A DNA stretch of 64,000 nt from Wuchereria bancrofti (Eukaryota > Nematoda > Chromadorea > Rhabditida > Onchocercidae). How positions within the stretch are numbered: position 1 is the stretch's first letter; the number at the start of each line of letters is the position of its first letter. The translations under genes were made by a program, and so were the position numbers. Location of the stretch: positions 22,247,930 to 22,311,929 of the forward strand of contig SSBO01000012.1 of assembly GCA_005281725.1 (NCBI GenBank), written 5' to 3'. This document shows positions 50,593 through 63,396 of the stretch, one piece after another. The notes beneath the pieces were generated by a model. It ran no database searches and was not told where the DNA came from. It saw only the letters and a list, made by a program, of their open reading frames with translations.

Positions 50593-51496
50593 TTAGCAAT
50601 CCAGAAAATTAGCTGCCATCAAAAGTTCGAGAGCTACTTCAGGAGCTATAATAAATTCAGGTATCTCCGTTGCACTGTTTGTATAACGTACTTTGTATGC
50701 AAAATATTGACATACTTTCTGTAGAACATGTGATCTGCAAGTAAAAATGGTATACAAATTAGGAAATTAAATTATAATTCATTGATAATTCAGATCTCTT
50801 TTAATCTTTTACTCATACTTTTCACTCATGAAATTTTTTACCCATATTCTGTTAGAGAATATACCAAAATAAAAATGATACATAACATAAAATTTGGTAT
50901 TCTAGTTCGTACAACTTATTAGAGAATAATCTGCATCGCAAATAATCTATTTTTATTTTTTCTTTTTTTTTTAATAACAGCTGTGCATTATTTTAAAATA
51001 ACCATGGCTTTACATCCCAATAATTCCACAGAATTGAATAAATAGAATTTCTCGAGAGAGATTTCCAACCTAATATTTTGCATATAAAAACAACCAGTAA
51101 AACAACTTACGGAATTTCCCTGAAATTAACTTCGTTTGTTTCATTTTCAGAATATGAACCAGGACCAGATAACATTGCTTTGATTGTACCTGATGTTAGT
51201 GCCAAATCTTTTTTAATAATAAATTCATGCCCATCACTACTAATCAATTTTACGTACATTGCATCTGGCCCTTCGACTCCACCATAAACTGTAATGATAT
51301 GATATCATATAGTCTGCTTTACGATTCGTTTTTTTTTTTTTTACATGAACCTAATATTTGCCAAAAGGCTTTAGTTTGGCAGAAAAAACAAAATGCAAAA
51401 ATATTTCAGCATCTATTTTAATGCTTAATACCTATACATATTTCATGCATTTAAAATAAAACAATCATTTATTTTACCTGTTTCAGATCCTGCCAT
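50593..51496 (-). CDS. ELOC: elongin C
   Basis: Adaptor of cullin-2/5 RING ligases and of the elongin (SIII) complex: its BTB/Skp1-like fold bridges elongin B and cullin to BC-box substrate receptors. Exons in transcript order 51496-51478, 51288-51111 and 50734-50593 join to 112 residues, exactly the human length. Nearly the whole chain is conserved: [66 protein letters not shown] and [13 protein letters not shown] at the end. The first exon encodes only MAGSET. An acceptor ends 49 bases before the ATG. In C. elegans this is elc-1. Confidence 0.97.
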
Positions 51497-53330
51497 TCTT
51501 CCTTAATTTAGATCTTCGTTTTTTGAGAATTCAAAATAAATACACCTAAAAAAGTAAATATTTGTTATGTATCAGAAACTATCACAAAAAATTAAGATTA
51601 ATAACAGCAAACAATAAATAATACGAACACAAATAAAATGATCCCAATAATCCCATCAATAGTTAATCTTAATTAGACCGGTTTAGAGATAACTAGCCAA
51701 AATTATAAATCATCTTGTAATACTCTTCCTTCTATTATTTTTCGTCTTCTTCATCCTCTTATCCTGCTTTCTCTCTCTTTCTCTGATGTCCTTCCAGACA
51801 ATTCCTATATCTTTTTTATGAATTCTATCGCCATTTGTTTTTATTTCTGTCCATATCTGCATATTTCATTAGCAATTTTGAATAGTGTTCGAATTGCAAA
51901 AGTTCCAAATTAAAATTCAATTCAAATTTATCTAACTTTTGAACATTTGAAATTTCAAATGAAGTAATATTAGCAGTAAATCTTTTCTTCCGCTAATGCT
52001 ATCAAATACTGTTGTCAATTGTTTACGTTTTTTTTACGCTTTTTACACGTTTTTTTACGCCTTTTACACGTTAAAAATACCCTGTACCCCATTTTGATAC
52101 ACTATCAGTGTTGCAAATCTTCATTATCGTCATTATATTATCATAATTATTGAAATAGTACATTTCTAGCTATCTTCTATGCAATTGCTTAATTATTTTT
52201 CAATCGTATGCAAATTTCTTTCTTCTAAATTATCATTCTTTTGCCGATAATCATTAAATTTCAAATATTAAGTATTGATATTTTTTTCATGATCTTTTCA
52301 TATTAGTTTTCATCAATTTGCATTATCTAATGATACAAAATAGTAATCAAATCGATAATTTCATTCTTAATCATACATTATTGCTCAACATTTTAGATTA
52401 TTTGATGATTTCAGTTTGTCTGCAATCAATGCTTCTTATCAATTTGTATATTGAAATTCTAAAATATTTTACACTTTTCTTCTATTATCATGTCTGGTTT
52501 ATATCATCATTTTGCACAACTGCTATGTGTACAAATTCGTGACGACAATTACAATGAATGTGCCGTAGAAGTGTTTCGATTTGTTTATAAATCAATTAAT
52601 GTGGTTTAGATACGATGATCATTGGTTTCGTTAGCCGATGCATTAATCAGTCCATTATCATTTTCGGTTGATGGTTTATTTCAATTGATGCTTTTTGTTT
52701 ATCCTATCTCTTTTTAAATATCAGTCATAACCTGTTTGTTCATTTTGTTTACTTTTTATTAGTAATTTATTGTTAGCAGTTTTCAAACATGTTTATATAA
52801 TCAATTATATCGATCACTTAATCAGTTATTTTATCATTTGGCTAATTAGCATCCTTTCCTTTTTTTTCTTCCATCTTTAATTACTATTTTTCTCGCAAAT
52901 TTTAACTTTTTTTCTTTTCTGACATTATTACTTCTTCACCTTTTCAGTTTGTTTCATTTACAGTTAATCTCTTTTATCATTTACTAGAAATAAGCTTAAT
53001 TGATTGCGATTACTGCTGCAATGTGAAACTCAACTTCTTGTCCAATCTTTTTTTTTTTTTCATTTTAAGATTAAATCAATTAACACCGTCTGAGCAGTAT
53101 GAAATTAATAGAATTATCCATAAATGTATTGCATGAACACTACTATTACCGCAAATTAAATTTGGTTCGGTGGATCTCTCTGACCTTCTTTGGTAGTCAT
53201 AAAAGTATTTTTTTCCGTATCACAATGGCATTTATCATAATTATAATTATCTTAGATGAAATTTGACCTGAATAATAGATGATATTTGACCCAAATAGTT
53301 AGACATAAATTGTTTTCATTTTTTTTTTTT

Positions 53331-53449
53331 TTTTGCATGAAAACTGGATTTATTTAATGAAGTTCTAGTGTAAGCAAAGATATGCCTAGCTAGTTAGAAT
53401 TTTGAGTAAATAACTCATTCATCTATCAGTTCATCCGAATCAATAATAA
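53331..53449 (+). repeat. direct repeat copy A
   Basis: Diverged copy of 53631-53769, starting TTTTGCATGA after a T-run and sharing AGCAAAGATATG, CTAGCTAGTTAG and GTAAATAACTCATTCATCTA. Confidence 0.8.
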
Positions 53450-53630
53450 ATAATATCAATTTCAGCAAGTGGAAAAAATGGAAATGTCCGATGCGATATA
53501 TTTCACACAAAATTAAAATAGTGAAATTTGGGTAAGTCAAGTAAATTTAATTGGAAATATATTTATAAAAAAAATGAATAAATTGCTTTTTTTTTTTTAA
53601 TGCGATCCTCTCATCTTTTTTTTTTTCTTT

Positions 53631-53769
53631 TTTTGCATGAGAAGTGGACTTAACTAATAAAGTATTCTCTTCTTCTTAATGAAGTTTCGGTCTAAGCAAA
53701 GATATGTCTAGCTAGTTAGGACTTAGAGTAAATAACTCATTCATCTATCAATTCATCCAAACCAATAAC
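53631..53769 (+). repeat. direct repeat copy B
   Basis: Second copy of the element at 53331-53449, with about 20 extra bases (TCTTCTTCTTAATG region). It also starts at TTTTGCATGA after a T-run. The pair may be an old tandem duplication or two relics of an unknown repeat family. Confidence 0.8.
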
Positions 53770-56700
53770 CATCCTATCTGTTCCTTATTTCTTTCCCAAT
53801 AAATTGATTGATTCCTTTTCTCTCCTTCTTTCTTCTTCCTTTCTTCATCCTATTTTAATCTTTAATGAAGACTATAATTTTCGTAATAGATACTCTTCAA
53901 ATATATGTACTTATTTGTTTATTGTTAACTTATATATTATTATTAAAAAAAAAAAAAAAAAATTCATTCACAATTTGAAAAGATTTTTCAGGCGTTAAAT
54001 GTACATAAAGATACAGACGTATTGCACATATCCTTCTTTCACCATTACAACTATTTACTTTATTTCATAAACAAATTTAAACTATCTTCTTTTTTTTTTT
54101 TTCTTTTGCTTGCGAAATATTTTAGTTGATTCAATAATTTTGTCGTTATGTGATCCTTTATGAATGAAATAATGAGTTGGGAAAGATTCACATCATGCTA
54201 AACTAAAATCACTGAGAGAAAAAAAGAAAAGAAAACAAATGAGCGCATTATTGGTTTGATAATTTTAGAAATCAGGTATTGTTAATTTTATCGTATAATT
54301 TTTATTTGTTTATTTATTTATTTTTTTATGCAAAGTTTATAAACAGGTTTTACGCTAATATTTTGTCCTATTTTAATAATAATGCTGTTTGATTGTTATT
54401 GATGTTAACTATTTTGTTGACAATATCCGCTGTAGATTTATTTCATTCAACAGCTGTTCGTACCCCCCCCCCCTGTAAATTTATTATCCGTGGATATTTC
54501 ATGTAACAGTAGGCAAGCAAGCATATATGAAGAAGACGATTGATACGGCAGATGGGACGAAAGATGAGAAAGGCTATCGATCAGACAATGACCGGACCGG
54601 ATAGGGGACAGTGGTATGAGGACACAGGGGACACAAGAGAAGCAAATATTTAGAGGACAGGCAGGTAGCAATGCATCCATATATATATATATAATTTTAT
54701 TGAGATGTAGTAATGAGCTGATAGTGGTGACTAAGTAAGTAAGACCAAGAGTAGATTTTGGATTAGTGGGAATGGATGGACTAGTTAAAATTTAGTCTTT
54801 GTGCATTTAAAAATTAAATAAACGAATGTATAATTATATATAAATATATATGCTTATGCAGGTTGCGGCGAAAGCATGATTTTAGACTTTTCGTCACCAA
54901 AATTATTATCACTGATCATTATCACTATATATATATTTCTCGTTTCCACTGCAGCCTTATCATTTCGCTTATATCAACTAAGCAATGCTTTTTTAGTTGA
55001 TATTCTCCATTATTTATACTCTTTTTTCCTTTCCTATTTTAATTTGTAAATTTATTTGTAATCTTTGCATTTTAATTTTGATCATTTTAATGATAAAAAG
55101 TTGTCTTTGTTTATTTGAAATTTGTTGACTGTATTTTAATAAGTATATTTTAACCTTTGCAATTTTTTTTTTGTCTATTACATGAGAGAAATCAATGATA
55201 GTTATTTGTATTGATTTGCATGAAACCATTGTAAATAAAACACTTTATATTTTGTAATATTTATGTTTTCGAAAATTGAAATATGCTTGTCATGTCCTTT
55301 AGCAATTAACGATTAATAGTACTAATGTCCTGAAAAAAAAGGAAAGGAATAAAATAGAAGAAAGAGAGAGTGAAAATTTGAAAGACTTTTCCGAGATTTT
55401 AAAATTCCCACCGGTCCTATTAGTTGTAATATTTGCAGATGTGAAATAACGGCGGGAGGATGAAGAAAAAGAGAAAGAAAAGAAAAAATTGAAGCCTTTG
55501 ATGTAAAAAAAAAAAGAAAAGAAAAAAGAAAAAAAAAAGCGCTTTTAGAAGATCAATAAATGTTATAACATTTTAGCGAGCTTATGGACTTATTCGGAAT
55601 TAATCACAAATAGCAGTTTAGGAAAATTTGAAAGTTTAACACTGCCTTATTTTATGCTTTTGAAAAATTTTTTTTATAATGGATTGCATCTAATGCAAAT
55701 TTCATTTCTTCTTATTCATTCAATATTATAATTATTTTTCAATCATTAACGGGAAATTTCAACGAGCACGACGGGGCGGAAAAGTGCTGGAGAAGAAGAA
55801 AACGTTTGCTTTTTATTAATGTAGAATGTTGGAGTCGCCACACATATACATTTCAAGTGTCATCGCATCATCGTATCACTTCATGGATGACACGTTTTTA
55901 TACGTGTTATTACTAGATTGACTCATAATTAAATAGATAATTTAAATTTTGATATTTTTTGTTAATAATTAGCAAATGTTAGTTAATGTTAGCAATTAGG
56001 AAAGCAATTAATAAGTGATAATTATCATTATTAAATTACTTTGTTGTTTTTAATAAATTAAATACATTATATATTAAATATCATGTGATATCTCATAATC
56101 AGAATAACGAATCAAACATTATGTTTTTACGTGAAATAAATTTTTTGCATTTCAGATTCAATCATTCTTAACTATAAATTGTTTGATGATTAGAGTTAGA
56201 GTTAAAATTTAGTGACTAATAATACTTTTGTTTTTACAATATTTAATTTCAATTAATTTTGCCCGTTTTTTTTTTTTTTTTAAAAAATAATTCGACCTTG
56301 AAGTATTGAACTGTTTGCATTTATGGTGAGCAAATAAAACGACTATAGTGAAAGGAGATTGAAGGGAAAAAACGATATTTTATTCCTTCACTTTACAATC
56401 ATTTCTTTTTTTTCTTACTTAATTTTCAACAAATTTTTGCCACTTTTTAGATTACCACTACGATTGGGTTAACTTGATCCTTTTAACCTTGTCGTAATGA
56501 TGTTGTTGTATCATTTCATTTTTAACCTGAAATGAATACTTTCACTGCTAACCACTTTTTCTTTTTATTGTATGTATTTTTTGACAATTTTCATGTATTG
56601 GCTAAAAATTTAACAGTTGTAATTTTTATTATTTTTAAAAATTTATTCCATATTACTTTTAAAATTATGATTAATCTAATCAAAAATTACTTGTAAAAAA

Positions 56701-58007
56701 TGATAAAAATTTACATAAATTGCTTCGTATTAGTCTAATCGAGTGCTATGAATTTATTTGTTGATATATTTGACTTCATGAAAGCTATTGTTACAATCAT
56801 TATACGATGTTATTATTATTAGTGAATTGTATCATGATGACATTATCTGTGAGTTCTTTCTGGCAGTTATCAAATACGAAGACTTGATTTTATGAAAATA
56901 ACTAGGAATTTTTATTTGCTAGAAGTTTTTTTCTATTTTTCTTATTTAATGAAAAAAGTTTTTTCTTGATTGTTACAAAAGAGCTAAGGAAAGTATATAA
57001 AAAAAATTTAGTTTTTATTGATTATCTTGTTGATTATCTTATCGTTGTTTTATTTTTCTTTCTTTCTACTCTCTTTTTTTTTCCATATTATTTTTTTTTC
57101 CATTCATTTTTTGCAGAATATTTTCCATAAAAGTTCATTTGTAGTAAAATATGTGAAGAAAAAACTCCCGAAATATACATATGAAATAAAAATTGCTGAA
57201 ATGATTAAAAATATTAAGTAAAAGTAAAAAGAGAGAAACTGAAAAGTATTAAAAAGTTTGGAAGAATTTTTTTGACACGTCTCGGAATATCTCATCCAAT
57301 ATTGGTAAGATTAATTTAGAAGAGTTAAATTACTTAGCGACTAATTACTGCCCTTTTTTTTGCGTAATTTTAAAATATGATTAAAAAGCATTTCCTAATT
57401 ACCTTAACTATCAAATTAACATTTTAAACATTAAACAGTTCAAGATTAGTATAAACATTAAGATTGAAATGTTAACACTGAATAAAGTGGGTTACTAATA
57501 CTTTATTTTAATGCCATTTTATTATTAGAGTATCAATATTGTAATGTCAATTATTTAAGTACTAATTCGGAGAGATAGTACTTTTTTTTTATTATAAATT
57601 GAGTATCCAAATGAAACTAAATAAATAAATAAATGTATATATACTTAATTTCTGGTTTGTTTGCTTATGAATACTTTTTTGTACGACTATTCTGTTCGAT
57701 TGTCCATTCATTAAAAATATGTAATTTTAAAATATTCTTTGTCATTTTTATGGTATTTCTTTCATGTTTAAAAAATAATGAATGTTCTGCTGAGAGGATG
57801 AAAAGAAAATATTTGAATGATTAATTTAAGTTAATATGAATGAAATTTATTTGTTCATAGCTAATTTTTATTTTCTTTTTATAAAATTTATATTCAAAAG
57901 TTAATTTCAATTTGATAATGTATATTTGCAAAAATAGTGAAATTCTATAAATATGAATTACTGTATTTTAAAACGCATAAATATAATTGTAATCATAGAT
58001 ATTCCAG

Positions 58008-58105
58008 ATGATGCTTAAGGCTAAAGAATAATGTTTATTTATGGATTGGTGGTTATCTTGGCCGTACTGTAATTCGGTTGGTCCTATTCAGGCCATATTA
58101 TGAAT
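58008..58105 (+). ncRNA. candidate non-coding or UTR exon
   Basis: A GC-richer 98-base block follows ATTCCAG (58001-58007) and ends at AAT/GTAAGT. All three frames have stops, so if it is an exon it is non-coding. It may be a 5' UTR exon of a plus-strand gene continuing outside the window. Confidence 0.3.
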
Positions 58106-58320
58106 GTAAGTTAAATGATACATAAGTATTTGTTTATCTATCAGTTCTATTTATTTCTTTAATTTTGTTCTAATGAATTTTGCATTTAAAATTTGCATGA
58201 TTGTTGGGTAATTGATTTTTTTTTGTAGACGATGCTATTTTTCATTCATATATTTTTGTTTTTGGATACTTTACTTTTAGTATGTTTACTCAAATGCGAT
58301 AGTTAAGAGATGATAGTAGG

Positions 58321-58339
58321 ATGTGTATGTATGTATGTA

Positions 58340-58372
<33 letters not shown>

Positions 58373-58378
58373 CTGTAT
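58321..58378 (+). repeat. (GTAT)n(GT)n microsatellite
   Basis: TATG tetramers run into about 13 GT dinucleotides. Confidence 0.9.
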
Positions 58379-58390
58379 GTTGATATTAAT

Positions 58391-58438
58391 AGCGGTAAGT
58401 TTAAAGTAATTTAAGGCGGTAAGTTTAAAGTAATTTAT
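58391..58438 (+). repeat. 24-bp tandem duplication
   Basis: GCGGTAAGTTTAAAGTAATT occurs twice, 24 bp apart, directly after the GT microsatellite. Confidence 0.85.
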
Positions 58439-58695
58439 GAGCCATTACTAAAGTGGTAGACATTTATTTGTTCATTTGATCACCTGTTCTGTTACTGTTG
58501 ATAAAAATGATATTCATTCTGCTATCGATGGTCATTCACTTTACTAAATAATATAAATTTTCAAATAAAAGCAAATAGATGTGAAATGTAGAATGTCTTT
58601 TATTTGATTTCAATTTGAATGAATTAAATTATTTATTAAAATAGAAATGAATTTAACTGAAGTGAGATAATAACGAATCATATGAGTGCTATTAA

Positions 58696-58730
58696 TCTCT
58701 CTCTTCTTTCTCTCTCTCTCTCTCTCTCTT
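58696..58730 (+). repeat. (CT)n microsatellite
   Basis: CTCTCT/TTCTTT tract. Confidence 0.8.
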
Positions 58731-59998
58731 TCAATATTAGTAGTTTATTAGTCTTTATTACAATTTTTGCTCATTTCAATATCTTTTTTTTTTTTTTTAA
58801 ATTTAAAATATTCAAACGTTATGCTATACGATAAAGTTTATTCGGATTGCAAATTTAATCATCATTTTAGTTTTATTAATAAAAGTTAATAAAATTATTG
58901 AAAGTCTATTCTTTTAGTGTTTACAATAATATATTCTTTAGCTTTTCCATAACCAAAACATTTTAAATTTAGAAATGAGCTTCATTAGGAATGCTTCTTC
59001 TTCTTCCTTAATTACTACCATTCTATGCTAATGGAGAATATTATGTCAGAAAATGTCCAAATCATCACAAATATATCAACTGACTGAAATGGCTCAAATT
59101 TAATTTATACTTTCAAATTCAACTTTTTAACATCATTTGCTCCTTTCTAGTAAATGCACTTGCTTTATTTTCATTATGTAAGTATTTCTTTCTTTTATTT
59201 TTTTTTTTCTTCCTTAAATGATAAATGGAAAAATTGATTCTTTCTATTTTTAATAAATTCCTACGTACTATCTAATCTATTCCAATTTCCCATTAAATTA
59301 ACTGACATTTTGCATTCGGAAATTCTTAGTTCAGTTATCATTGTAAAATTTTTGTTATGCTTTAATTTATTCCATTTTTTTTTTTATTTTATTTTACCTT
59401 TAATATTTTGATATGATATTATTTCTCCTTTCTTTTTCATTCTTTTTTAAAAGTTATATCTTTAAGCAATTCATTCTTTTATATTTTTTATTTTTTCCAA
59501 CTTTACATTTCGTGATTTTCACCACTAATACTTATGTTTAAAAATCTATCGGATAATTTTAGATTTCATTTGTGTCATTTCAACTTTTTAGTGCTTCATT
59601 GAAGATTTCAAGAGAAGTACATATTGCTCAAAGTTTTATGAATCAGTTGGTAAATCTATTTTAAAGAATCAATTAACTAACTTTCGTACACAATCAGACA
59701 TTCCTCTTTACAACACATTTCTTCAACTTTTTTTTTTCCCTTTTTTTTTTCTTCGCATGTGCTAAGGCAACAACATCTGTTCAAAAAGTGAAACTAAATA
59801 ATTTTTGACTCAAAAATTTTATAAAAAGAAAAAAATTGTAAAATGAAGTAATATTAGAAATGGAACATAATGATATTAGCTTATATGTTAAACTATGAAA
59901 TAATGATTAAAAAATGGACTACCATTATTCTATCGATTTAACAGATTTTGATAATCAGAAATGCCAATCGTAGCAAAAACTACCGAAGATTGCTGCCA

Positions 59999-60724
59999 AT
60001 TCGTCCACTTCTTTTTTTACCTTATTGTTATTCTGTCATATTGTCGTATCTTTAGAGCCAATTCATCCACTTCTTTTTTACCTTATTGTTATTCTGTCAT
60101 ATTGTCGTATCTTTAGAGCCAATTCATCCACTTCTTTTTTACCTTATTGTCATTCTGTCATATTGTCGTATCTTTAGAGCCAATTCATCCACTTCTTTTT
60201 TACCTTATTGTTATTCTGTCATATTGTCGTATCTTTAGAGCCAATTCATCCACTTCTTTTTTACCTTATTGTCATTCTGTCATATTGTCGTATCTTCAGA
60301 GCCAATTCGTCCACTTCTTTTTTTACCTTATTGTCATTCTGTCATATTGTCGTATCTTCAGAGCCAATTCGTCCACTTCTTTTTTTACCTTATTGTCATT
60401 CTGTCATATTGTCGTATCTTCAGAGCCAATTCGTCCACTTCTTTTTTACCTTATTGTCATTCTGTCATATATCTTCAGAGCCAATTCGTCCACTTCTTTT
60501 TTTACCTTATTGTTATTCTGTCATATTGTCGTATCTTCAGAGCCAATTCATCCACTTCTTTTTTACCTTATTGTCATTCTGTCATATTGTCGTATCTTCA
60601 GAGCCAATTCGTCCACTTCTTTTTTACCTTATTGTTATTCTGTCATATTGTCGTATCTTCAGAGCCAATTCATCCACTTCTTTTTTACCTTATTGTCATT
60701 CTGTCATATCATCTTATCTTCAGA
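59999..60724. repeat. 61-bp satellite, 12 tandem copies
   Basis: The unit begins ATTCATCCACTTCTTTTTTA, continues CCTTATTGTCATTCTGTCAT and ends ATTGTCGTATCTTTAGAGCCA. Copies start at about 60001, 60063, 60124, 60185, 60246, 60307, 60369, 60430, 60487, 60548, 60609 and 60670. They differ by single bases, by 6 or 7 T in the T-tract, and by one internal deletion near 60468. The length is one more than a multiple of three and a unit has no stop, so all three plus frames stay open (up to 246 codons). I regard these frames as by-products. Confidence 0.92.
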
Positions 60725-61497
60725 TCATCTATTCTGTTGTCATAAGAGCATTTTCAGCTTATCTCACAATCTTTCCTCTCAAATTTTTCATCTTCGATCT
60801 TACTCATATTAGCTATTTTGGAAGAATTGTTTTAATTGAAATCTCTTCAACCATAGATTTTGCTATTTTTAAGTTTCTTTTTTTATTTCTGTATTGCATA
60901 TTAAAGATTTGGGATAGTTTTAATTTTAATTTAATAAAATATGTTTAGGTGAAAGGAAATCAAGAAAATATCATTTGATTAAAGTAATGAATTGAATTTT
61001 GGACAGTTTTAATTTGCAAAATGAATGAATTAAAGAAAATTATTATTTCTTCATTTATAAAATGGTTAGTTTAAAGAAATAATCGAACTGATAAAGTTTC
61101 AAACTTTTCGGTCATAAACATCTGGTCAATTTTGCTCACACCATGTATATTATTACAGAAGAAAGAGTCATTTTTTTTTTTTTTTTGCAACATAAATGTG
61201 ATAAAGATGATATCCAGATGTTCAGATTATTTTCCATTTAGTTTGGTTTAGTTTGATTTTGCTTTGGTTCAATTGATTCCTTTTTACATTCCATTGCTTA
61301 CTCATCCAATCATCAAAATGACAATACCATTGATGATTTTGTACAGTCAAATAAATAGTGATTGATCACTTACTACTCTAAAGAAACCCATTTTTCATTT
61401 CCAATACTGCTTTTGCATCTTATCGATGATCCTTTTGCTATATTGTTTACAATTTTAAATGAATAATTGAAGTAGCTTTAGTATTACTATTATTTTC

Positions 61498-61552
61498 TTT
61501 TCTCTCTTTCTCTTTCTCTCTCTCTCTCTCTCTCCCTATCTATCTATCTATG
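61498..61552 (+). repeat. (CT)n(CTAT)n microsatellite
   Basis: CTCTCT run followed by TATC tetramers. Confidence 0.85.
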
Positions 61553-62269
61553 TCTCTTCTAATTTAAAAATGAGAAAAAAAAAATACAACAAATCAGTCT
61601 CTAAATGACAACTGTAACTGTGAAATTTGTTTAAAATAAGTAAATTTAAAATAGCTAACATTGTTTCAATTATGACATTGATAAATGGTGGAATGATTTA
61701 GATAGCATTAATATGGCATAGACTAATGTTATATTATTTATTTTGAATATCAATTAGCATTGTGTATAATTTGCTATTACATTATCTCAAAAATATTTCA
61801 TTTGATAATGTATTTTTTTTTTTTTTGTTTACATATTTATATTTTTTGTTTATTTACACTATTTACATTTGCTACTAATACTGATGCAAAGATTGTTAAT
61901 TGTTATTGCTATAAAAATGTTAATCATTCAATAAAAAAATTTTTTATATTATTGGTAATTTACATAAGTAAATTTGTTAATAACAGATGTAAAATTGTTA
62001 TGAAAAATTAATTTTCAAAATAGCATATGTTGTATTTTTGTCAATTCTTGAGAATAAATAAATTAAATAAGCTACTGATTAACTTTCCTATTTTTTTCGA
62101 CTATTCTATTTTTAAATTTTCTTAAGTTGTCTTTTTTTTTTTTCTTTTTAAATCAGTACTAGCTATGGAAAATTTAAATTTATTATAACGGCACTTCTAG
62201 GTCACTAGGACTTTCGCTGTATTCTTCCTCTTCTTCTTCTGATCTTTTCTAATTTATTACACAAACTAC

Positions 62270-62380
62270 TGATAGTAGCAGTAGTAGCAGCAGTAGTAGC
62301 AGCAGCAGTAGCAGTAGTAGCAGCAGAGCAGTAGCAGCAGCAGTAGCAGTAGTAGAAGCAGCTGCAATAACAGTAGTAGT
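62270..62380 (+). repeat. CAG/TAG triplet tract
   Basis: About 110 bases of AGC and AGT triplets (GTAGCAGCAGTAGTAGC pattern). The frame that reads CAG also meets TAG stops, so it does not encode polyglutamine as it stands. One 2-base slip near 62328 shifts the register. Confidence 0.85.
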
Positions 62381-62746
62381 CACTTCCTCTTCTAATTTAA
62401 AATTTTAAATCCTTTCATTCATGATTACTGCAACAGGGTTAACGTCATATTCATCCGTACTGTTTGATGTTTTGACGTTGTCACTAAGATTATAATTATA
62501 TTTTCATTTCTGATATTTATTTCCTTAAAAAGCATTTTTCTTTTTTTTACATTTAAACTTTTCCATATTTATTTAGTAATAATGAAATTTGATTAGAATT
62601 CTCTAAAATTTTGATATTTTATCCGTTTGTTTTTTTCTAGAATGTTCTACACATAGAAATCAATAAATAAATAAAAGTTTTTTTTTTTTTTACTAATAAG
62701 CAACTTATGAATTATTTGATTTAACATTTAGTATAATGAATATTCC

Positions 62747-62747
<1 letters not shown>

Positions 62748-62780
<33 letters not shown>
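62748..62780 (+). repeat. (TTA)n microsatellite
   Basis: About ten ATT/TTA triplets. Confidence 0.9.
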
Positions 62781-62782
<2 letters not shown>

Positions 62783-63339
62783 ACTTTCATATGAAATTTT
62801 TTTACTTAATGTAGAATAAAGAAATTTATATGTTTAAAAAAATTTTTTTCTTTTTTATTAATCAAATTTCATCGATGTAGAAATAAAAAAGTGATAAGTG
62901 ATAAAATGAATTAAAATTGCAAGAAAATTTAAATAAATTAACTTAAAATTTAAAAACATATTACGAATCTATTTTATTCAAGGAATGATTTTCTTTAAAT
63001 AATTGAAACATTGAATATTCTGTCATCTAATACCATCTCTTTTGAGATTTTGTTGACACAATTGAACAAATAGTGCTGTTGTACCTTGTTAACAATGAAG
63101 AATTTTAATATCCTGAACGACTATCTAAATACTATTAATTGATTCTTCTTCTTATTCCATATATTATATCATATTTTAGTCTATTAAATGGTGTCAAATT
63201 TCAAAATTTTATTAGATATGCTTAGCAAGTAATTTTTAGGATCTAATTTTTCTCAGCATTTTTATCATTTAAAAATTTAATTCATAATTTTTCAATTCTA
63301 ATTTTTAATTTAGGATTTTGATATGATAATTAATTTTTA

Positions 63340-63396
63340 GATGGTAACATGATAGTTATAAGATGGTTTAAATGGTAACATGATAGTTATAAGATG
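63340..63396 (+). repeat. short direct duplication
   Basis: ATGGTAACATGATAGTTATA plus AGATG occurs twice, 31 bp apart. Confidence 0.85.

Larger units (their letters stand above)
51546..59998. other. T-skewed gene desert, left part
   Basis: About 8.4 kb with no coding gene I can support. The plus strand is T-rich with many T-runs. It holds a diverged direct duplication (53333/53631), a C-run followed by a purine-rich GC island (54464-54700), a second GC-richer patch (55744-55860), a splice-bounded non-coding block (58008-58105) and GT and CT microsatellites. Confidence 0.5.

Noticed and set aside
54447..54680. 77-codon cysteine-rich frame on minus
   Set aside because: It starts inside a C-run and purine-rich island, has no splice or homology support, and the Cys content follows from composition.
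60147..60948. Long frames of 221, 246 and 158 codons
   Set aside because: They are the three phases of one 61-bp repeat, giving the same cyclic peptide. The unique tail after 60730 has no family signal.
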